A stretch of DNA of 64,000 nucleotides from positions 1,116,001 to 1,180,000 of the forward strand of contig CM035313.1 of the NCBI GenBank assembly GCA_002900995.3, read 5' to 3'. This document shows positions 57,420 to 64,000 of this stretch, piece after piece (within the stretch, counting starts at the first letter, position 1; each line of letters begins with the position of its first letter). The DNA is from Ganoderma boninense (Eukaryota > Basidiomycota > Agaricomycetes > Polyporales > Polyporaceae). The position numbers were made by a program, and so were the translations under genes. The notes below the pieces were generated by a model. That model ran no database searches. It was not told the DNA's origin and saw only the letters and a program-made list of their open reading frames with translations.

Positions 57420-60246
57420 CTATACGTCGGCGAGTATCCTCACCAAAGTCTCCTTCACGCTCTTCCGCTCCCACCCCAGCCGCATACCCTCCCCGACCTC
57501 CGTCGCCGTTATCGATCCCTCAGGCGGTACAGCAGGGAACATGACGCTCCCCAGTACCTCATCGTCCGGCCCGTGGCGCACCCTCACCCGATGCGACACC
57601 ACTCTCGGGAATATCCTCGCCACATCCTCCTCTGACACGTCCCAAATCTCCGGCCACGCCCGCCTCATCCTCTGCTCCTGCGCCTCCGAGGGGCTAACCT
57701 CATGCACAAGCTCCCCAGCCTGCCCCAGGAGGGCGTCATACGGCGTCGGGCTCCACTGCAAGCCGTCCTCGGGCTCGACGTGCACCCGCACCCCCCGGCC
57801 GCTGAACTCACCCGAGTTCTTCCCCTTCTCATCTCCCTTCGCCACCGCGAACCCGGGTTCCCCATTCCCATACCCGCTCCCGTTCCCATTCGCGTGCCCG
57901 CTCCCGTTCGCGAACACGCTCTCCGCGCTGCGCCACTCCGCCGACTCCTCCCCCCAGCTCTGCGCGTCGTCTCCGCCCACGTCCCGCTCCCGCTCCCGCT
58001 CGACCCGCGCCTCGTGCTCGACGAGCGTCGCGCCGACCGTGTCCCCGCCGAGCACGCGGAACGCGCGCGCGAGCGCCTCGGCGTCCGCGTGCGCCCGCGC
58101 GGTGAGCAGCGTCCCGTCGAGCGCGGGGTGGTGCCGCGTCGCCGCGAAGAGGTCCAGGAGGTACTGCTCGAGCGACGGGTGCAGTGCCGCGCAGGGTGCG
58201 GGCGGCGCTGGCGCGTGGGCGGATGTCCAGGCGAACTCTTCCGTGGCGTTCACGGAGGGGTAGAAGATCGGGGCGGCGAGGGGGTATGGGCGGGCGAGGG
58301 AGCGCAGATGGCTGAGCTCGGCCGCTGGGAGCACCGGGGGCGTTTGGGGGGTGGGCGCAGGGAGCGGTACTGGGCGTCGCGCGGGGGATGGGTGCACAGG
58401 GATGGGTGCGGCGAAGTAGGAGTGGGCGAGATGCGGGAGTGCCTGGGAGGAGGCGACGGGGGTCCCTCGAGGTGTTGGGGTGTGCGATGCTCTGTAGGCA
58501 AGGTAGCTTTGCCGCACGGACGAAGGGAGCGATATGTCTACACTCATGGAGAACTTGTCGATCTACGAACACAAAGACAGACATGTGAGTTTTGTTGTGT
58601 TTGCGACATGACTGGAAGAAAACATCGTTACCAGACTACGCAAGATCGTAGGCCGCTCGTAAGGGTCAGCCCTGCAGACGTAGACCATCAGGAAGCCATC
58701 GGGCAAATTCCACGTCCCGTCTTCCGCGTCAGGATCTTTCCCTGAGAGATCGGTGTCGTCATCATAGCCATCGAAGACAATTCTCCTCTCGGTGAGGGCG
58801 CGCATCAGCGCACGCTGTGACGGCGTAGCCGTATGCTCCAGCCCAGACACGACTACGGCACAGGGCAGAGGCGACATTGCACCCCCAGACCTGTGTATTC
58901 GTTCACTGTCCGGGATGCTCTTTTGCGCCCGCAAGCTGTCAGGGGAGGTCGGGCCCGTCGGCGTCGGCGTCGACTCGTCCGCCTCCGCGATATCTTCGCC
59001 ACCGAGAGGCGAGAACAAGGACGAGAGCGGGAGCGGATCCGTTCTGAGACGATGGGACCCAGGCCTGCCTTTGGACGCATTGGACCGGACGGTCGAAGCC
59101 GGTGTGCGACTCGCCAGGAGAGGCCGCCGGGACGAGGCCAGGGATGATGCGTCGAAAAGCCTGTCTTCCTCCTCGCCATCCGTGCTCTCAGCGGGGAACG
59201 ATGCAGAGCGGGCTGGTGCATGGCGCACGGTCCGTGGAGACTTCGCTGGGCTCGAGAGGGATATGGGACCCAAGCGTGGCGTGCCCTCCACGCCGGCGCG
59301 CGAATGTGGACGCGGGGTGCTGCTTCGGTGGGAGGAGAAGGAGGCGTGCGGCGTCCTGCGGAAGAAGAGCGATCTGAGAAATACGTCGGGCCGCTCTTCT
59401 TGTGCACCGACGTTGGAAAAGGGGAAATGTTTAGGTCCTGGCCGAAGGCGGCCACTTGACAGCTTATGGGCCGGAATCTTCTGTTTATGCGTGGACATTC
59501 CAAGCACATGCTGTAAAGTCTACAGATTGCAGTGAGCATGGCGGTCCGAGGCCAGGAGTAAGGAGAGGAAGGCGGTGGGGTTGACATGGTTTCATAGCCG
59601 AAACCGAAACATATGCCGGCACTATTCTGACGCAATGACATATGGATATTTCAAGTCATTGGTAGGCACTTGAGTAGGTGCGTATATAGGTCACTTGGAA
59701 TCTATTCTAGCATGTACGAGGATGATAGATATGGGACATGGGACAATTCATCCCCCTACGCATAGATAGCGGAGCGTGAAGAACCAGGAAGTTTGTGGCG
59801 GATCCTCCAAGATACGGGGGTGACTGCGGACCATGCGCCCAAGGGACAGCCAGCCGCCTCTCCCCGTGAAGCGAGCCACTGCTTCTCGTGCACTAGGCCA
59901 CTGAGTATAAGTCCCAGGAGGTCGTAACGCTTGCGATGCTTTCCGTCGGCCGTGAACGATGTGAGGAACGGTCACTCACCAGCGCGACAATGTTCACCAC
60001 CAATCCGACATCCTCTTCCCTCGTCCGAAGGATTAAATGGAGTCCCGAGCGTGACCCGTGGTTGCGTTCCACCTTCACGCTGCCGGAGGGGCGAGGTTGG
60101 GCAATGAGACATATCAGAAGGCTCTGAAGGATGACAGGATCCAACGGGAGGTCTGGGTGGGCAGCCCGGGCGCGTGCCAGGAGCCCCGGGAGATATTCAG
60201 AGGTTCCTGGAGGTATGATGGTGTCCGTCGTCGTGGCAAGTAGCAT
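57420..60246 (-). CDS. Magnesium-chelatase-like AAA-type protein, ATPase motifs not seen
   Basis: Exons 60246-59980, 59519-58632 and 58562-57420, all phase 0, give 765 residues. The start MLLATTTDTIIPPGTSEYLP leads to LPLDPVILQSLLICLIAQP and LILRTREEDVGLVVNIVAL, which continues across a long intron as TLQHVLGMSTHKQKIPAHKL, PDVFLRSLFFRR. Then comes a Ser/Pro-rich linker and an AAA-like part: AVVVSGLEHTATPSQRALMR, WNLPDGFLMVYVCRADPYER, PTILRSLIDKFSMSVDISLP, and a lid-like HPSLEQYLLDLFAATRHHP. A Walker A motif (GxxxxGKS/T) is not visible, so it may be a non-catalytic relative. The family match is from memory of fungal proteins annotated this way. The frame upstream of 60246 also stays open, so a longer N-terminus is possible. 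Confidence 0.6.
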
Positions 60247-63200
60247 CGTTGAAGGACTGGAATCGTCAGAAGGGGCGAGGAACTTGTCAAGACTCCACGC
60301 TCAAAAATACCGTGACAGCAAGGGTACGATCGTCAGCCAAAAGTCCCAAGAGACCGCTCCAGCAACCTTGACATAGGATCAAAGACGGGTTTGTCGTCGT
60401 GGTAGCAGAGGTCAGAAGCAACGAGCGCCGTCGAGCCCGATGTTGAGCGTTGCAACTTGCAAGGCGTTGCACCTTCGCTAACGGCTGACAGGATTAAAGC
60501 GCCCAGGCACAGGCAATCCGGGCCGACCATGTCGGGGCTCACTACGTCATGTTTTCGCAAACATCCACATCCAAGAAAAACTCAAACTCTGCCGTACTTA
60601 AGACTGGGTGTAACTGTTTGTCGAATCTCAAGAATACTGTGAGGAAGACAACAATGGGGAACGGGAACCCAAAGCCCGGAAGACCACCAAGCTCAATTGA
60701 AACTCCTTCGGTTACAGAAGTAACAGTCCGTCTTCTGTGGCTTGCAAGCATCGAGTTCTGACTTCCAGGACCAATACCGAGTACTGGCTTCCCAGTGAAT
60801 CGGACGAGCCTCTCTGGTACCTCGTACCTGGCCACGCTACGAAGTTCCGCCTCACAATATCTCAGAACAATGAAATTCATTGGCTCTCTGAGATTGTCAA
60901 AGGGCCAACAGTTAAGCTGTCGGTGAACAAGCTCCCGGAACCAGTATATGCGTGACCGACTGTAACTGACTAGCGATAAGAGAGTGTCCCGAGCATAGTG
61001 AATCTAAAACCTAACATTAAGACGTACAAGCTTACTCAGGAAGCTGCGAAAGAAGTGGTCATGAGGTGACTCCCGTCTTAGGCCTCTCTGAAACTCAGCA
61101 CGACGAGAGGCTGTAGTTTCCGGTCGGCGATCGCTCGCATCTGTCGACATGCCAACCACCTGGTGCATTTATTCCCTGCTCTTCGGACCTGCTTGCTCCT
61201 CTCGAATAATGTGCCTTGCAGTCACCGGCCGGTGATTGACCCGATCAAGACCGGGCTCAGATGGCTTGTCCCCATTAGAAGCTAGCAGCACCCGGTCTAT
61301 CGTACGAGAGTAGACTTCGTGTGGTTTGAAGGGGCAAGGCAGTAGCTTCCACGACTTCTACGACGTTCGTGTTTCGGAATGCGAGGAAAGGTATTCTTCC
61401 GAAGGATCGGATGCGTTTCGCCGGCCAATAAATCCCTGTTTTCATAGCGATAAAAGCGGCTGGAGAGTTCTTAAATGGGGGAGAACCTCACGAGGCCTTG
61501 TTGGTCGAGGCGGAGTGGCAAAAAGGCATCGATGTCAGTGGCACTGTATGAAGTCATCGGAAATTGCTTCACCGCAGAGCCTACAGACTCATCTTACTCC
61601 GGTCAGAACGCAGCGATGTCTGCCGTGCCCGGGACGCTTCCTAGACGAATTGGTTATCTGCTACCACAGGACGAACCTCACCTGGCCATGGGCTGTCGCG
61701 GTCGCCGAGACCACCGTGCTCAGTGGCTGTAAAACCTCCCTAAACCCTCATTAACACATACATCCACTCCGCGGCACTATTGAGATAACAGCCCTCTGTC
61801 CACATTCCTTGACGACGAACGTCCTGAGTGAGAATGCCCGAGCCTCGAGGTAATAAGAGGTGCTCGGTTCCTCATTTGACCGCCGATATCGTGACATCAC
61901 AGCAACCACGAACGCGTCACGCGTCCACGACGCTGAAGTTTCGAGGCCCGACGCGCGATTCGCAAAGATTTAGTGCGAACCCTACGTCGCGGTCTCCATC
62001 GCGAACCCGCCCGCGGAAGAGAAGACGTGGTACACACTTGGCGCATTATCCGGGCAGCGATGGGAGCCTCTCCGTTGCAGGCACCAATCAGGCCTCAAAG
62101 TCTATTGCCGCTCATGCGTACGGGCCAACGGCCCCAGTGGCGTCTCCAAAATAAGCCTTACATGGGCGATCTGCCCCCCCTGCCATGTTCCCATCATACT
62201 GCGCTCCAGACAGAGCGCCGAAAGATGCGGTAGTTTGGGAAAAGACCTCCAAGCAAGGTTTGGAGGAGTGACATGTAGCCATCGATGATTCGATATGACG
62301 CGTCTATGCAGACACGCGAGCGTTCCGCTCGTCCTTGTGTTCGGCCTTGGGCTTCGGCGAGCCCTAGTGGCGCTGTTGTGGTGTCTCGAAATAGTCGGCA
62401 TCTGTAGAACAGACGCGGTGTGTAGCTGGATACACTGGCATATGCCACCGGCGACAACAACAGTACAGATGGTCTCAGAGCGTCCACCGGCGAGACTTGT
62501 CGGCGTCCAGCGTGCGTGCACGTGGATGGGGACGATCGCAGACACTGCCTGGGCTTACGCAGTCTGGAAGGCTGGACACAAGGCAGCCTCGTTTACCTGT
62601 GAGCCGTTCTTGGCAAGACGGTCGAGAAAAACGGGTGGGAAAGAATTATCGCTCCCGCGAGCCATGCTCGCGGCCAACTTGCCAATTGGTAATGCAGCAC
62701 CTTCATGGTGGCACTTTAGCATGGCACGGGACGGAACCGACGTGCACGGGCATCTTAAAACTGCAAGGAGGGCGGATGGCACGTCCTTCGGCGAGCTCTG
62801 CTGATGATTCCGTACGACAATGGAACGCCTGGCCATTCGATACAGCCACGGGTGACCAGAAGTGAATGATGGGCCACGCTGAACCACTCACCGGCTAAAT
62901 AGACAATGGCCCCTGATTTCATTATGGAGAGCGTCGGGTGTGAGAACTCGACTGCCAAGTGACGCATCTGTTGGGTCGCCATCCGACTGCTTCCGACGTC
63001 TGCAGCCGTAACAGAATAGACGTGTCAAATTTCGCAAGGTTGACCGGAGCCTCACCTGGCGATGGGACTTCGATGGGGTAGCCGGGGAAGGGTATTGATC
63101 CACGAGGCTTACATCGCCGTTCTGCCGTGTGAAGACCGGACGTGGACACACCCATGAGGCCGCATAAAGGGACCCCAGAAGGGCCCGGAATATGTTCGTC

Positions 63201-64000
63201 CGTGATGGGGGAGGATGTACCGCACGAGTATCGGAGAGGCAGAAAAAATGCCCAGAGCAACGTCCATCGCACGTAAGTGTGCCGGAATATGGTTGGATTC
63301 TTGTTATGTCTGGATGAAACTACGAAAGGGTGAAGCAAAGGTCTCGAAGGCCAAACGGGAGAAAGTTGACTCTGTGTAGCGCCCGAGGGTAAGTTTTTCT
63401 TGGGCTTTAGGCCGTTTTCGAGTTGTTTGGTGTTTGCGTTTGCTGGTTGTCCGGGCCGTTTGAGCTGCTGCGCTGATATGGCAAGAGAGTGTCTGTGATC
63501 CGGAATCGGAGGATGAGAGGGAGCGAAAGCGCTGAGTGTCTGCATGATCAAACAGAATCAAGACGAGGCTACACTGCCTTGAATAAAAGGGTTATATTAA
63601 TCGGATTGCACATGCGCAGTATAGCCATTGGCACGAAGAAGATAGTGAAAAACCAATGCGAGTCTTATCCGGTCCAGTGCCGAGTCTGTTGCATTTTGAA
63701 AGCGACAAGATAGACATCGCAACGACACGAGGGTGAGCGTAGCAAGGGAGTGGTTCAAGCACAGACGAGCCGTAGTGAGTGGAAGAGGTGGAAACATGGA
63801 GGCGATTGGCTGGTGGCGACGATGGCGACCGTCCCGCCGGTAGGATCTGAATCTGAGGATCAGATGCATCGGGGAGTGCTCAGTGTTTCCTTACTGGGGG
63901 GCCCGCCCCGCCGTTGCTTGCGACGCCAGCCCCTCCCCTATCACCCATCTCAGCTAGCCCCGATATGCCGCCCTCCGTTTCACCATTTATCATACGCCGA
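60247..64000. other. Gene-poor right end of the window
   Basis: About 3.75 kb with no supported gene. Short frames at 60549-60955 (plus), 60542-60880 (minus), 62295-62804 (plus, hydrophobic start) and 62922-63551 (minus) lack motifs and splice support. Nothing resembling a transposase, reverse transcriptase or long terminal repeat was recognised. It may hold regulatory sequence or decayed genes. Confidence 0.5.

Noticed and set aside
59587..59641. Separate gene start (MSTPPPSSPYSWP) for the magnesium-chelatase-like protein
   Set aside because: The upstream exon ending NIVAL joins TLQHVLGMSTHKQ in phase with good splice sites, so this start lies inside the long intron.
62295..62804. Hydrophobic plus-strand frame near the right end
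   Set aside because: It has a few membrane-like segments but no family signature, no clear introns, and a poor second half.
1..64000. CRISPR arrays, insertion sequences, retrotransposons or operons
   Set aside because: None seen: no spaced direct-repeat array, no reverse transcriptase, integrase or transposase motifs, and gene structure is eukaryotic.

Overview
The window reads as nuclear DNA of a filamentous basidiomycete, most likely an Agaricomycete wood- or litter-decay fungus. Evidence: GC-rich genes cut by many 45-80 nt introns, genes tightly packed on both strands, a secreted copper radical oxidase of the glyoxal oxidase family, a DUF6593-like protein, and orthologues of many conserved eukaryotic housekeeping genes. 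Exon structures were assembled by hand from reading frames, splice signals and remembered family motifs; no alignment was run.

Layout. 1-14 kb is a surface/secretion block: a GPI-anchored copper radical oxidase, then two tandem, membrane-anchored glutaminase A-like proteins. 14-16 kb holds two unrecognised minus-strand coding regions. 16.7-21.4 kb has an OsmC/Ohr peroxidase, an NKAP-type RS-rich nuclear protein and a LYAR-type zinc-finger protein, all on the plus strand. 22-24 kb is a segmental duplication with two small single-pass membrane proteins. 24.5-43.7 kb is dense housekeeping: Yippee, ATG3, an intron-bearing tRNA-Lys, an MBIP-like protein, VPS53, TSR1, a CLC chloride transporter, SmD3, a Ctr copper transporter and proteasome alpha-3. 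45.7-49.7 kb has a CHZ1-type histone chaperone and a DUF6593-like protein with a long disordered tail. 53.5-60.2 kb has a gluconokinase with an odd gene structure, a HAC1/XBP1-type bZIP gene, an RNase P Rpr2/Rpp21 subunit and a magnesium-chelatase-like protein. About 43.7-45.7, 49.7-53.5 and 60.2-64 kb carry no gene I can support.

The most interesting signals are: (1) the HAC1 gene, where the bZIP half and the acidic half lie in different frames joined by two CNGCNG sites 38 nt apart, as expected for a cytoplasmic Ire1-spliced intron; (2) the duplicated small membrane proteins, one ending in a PPxY motif and the other cut short just before it, plus PPxY tails on both glutaminases; (3) several extreme exon structures (6-8 nt microexons, an ATG-only first coding exon) and likely GC-AG introns.
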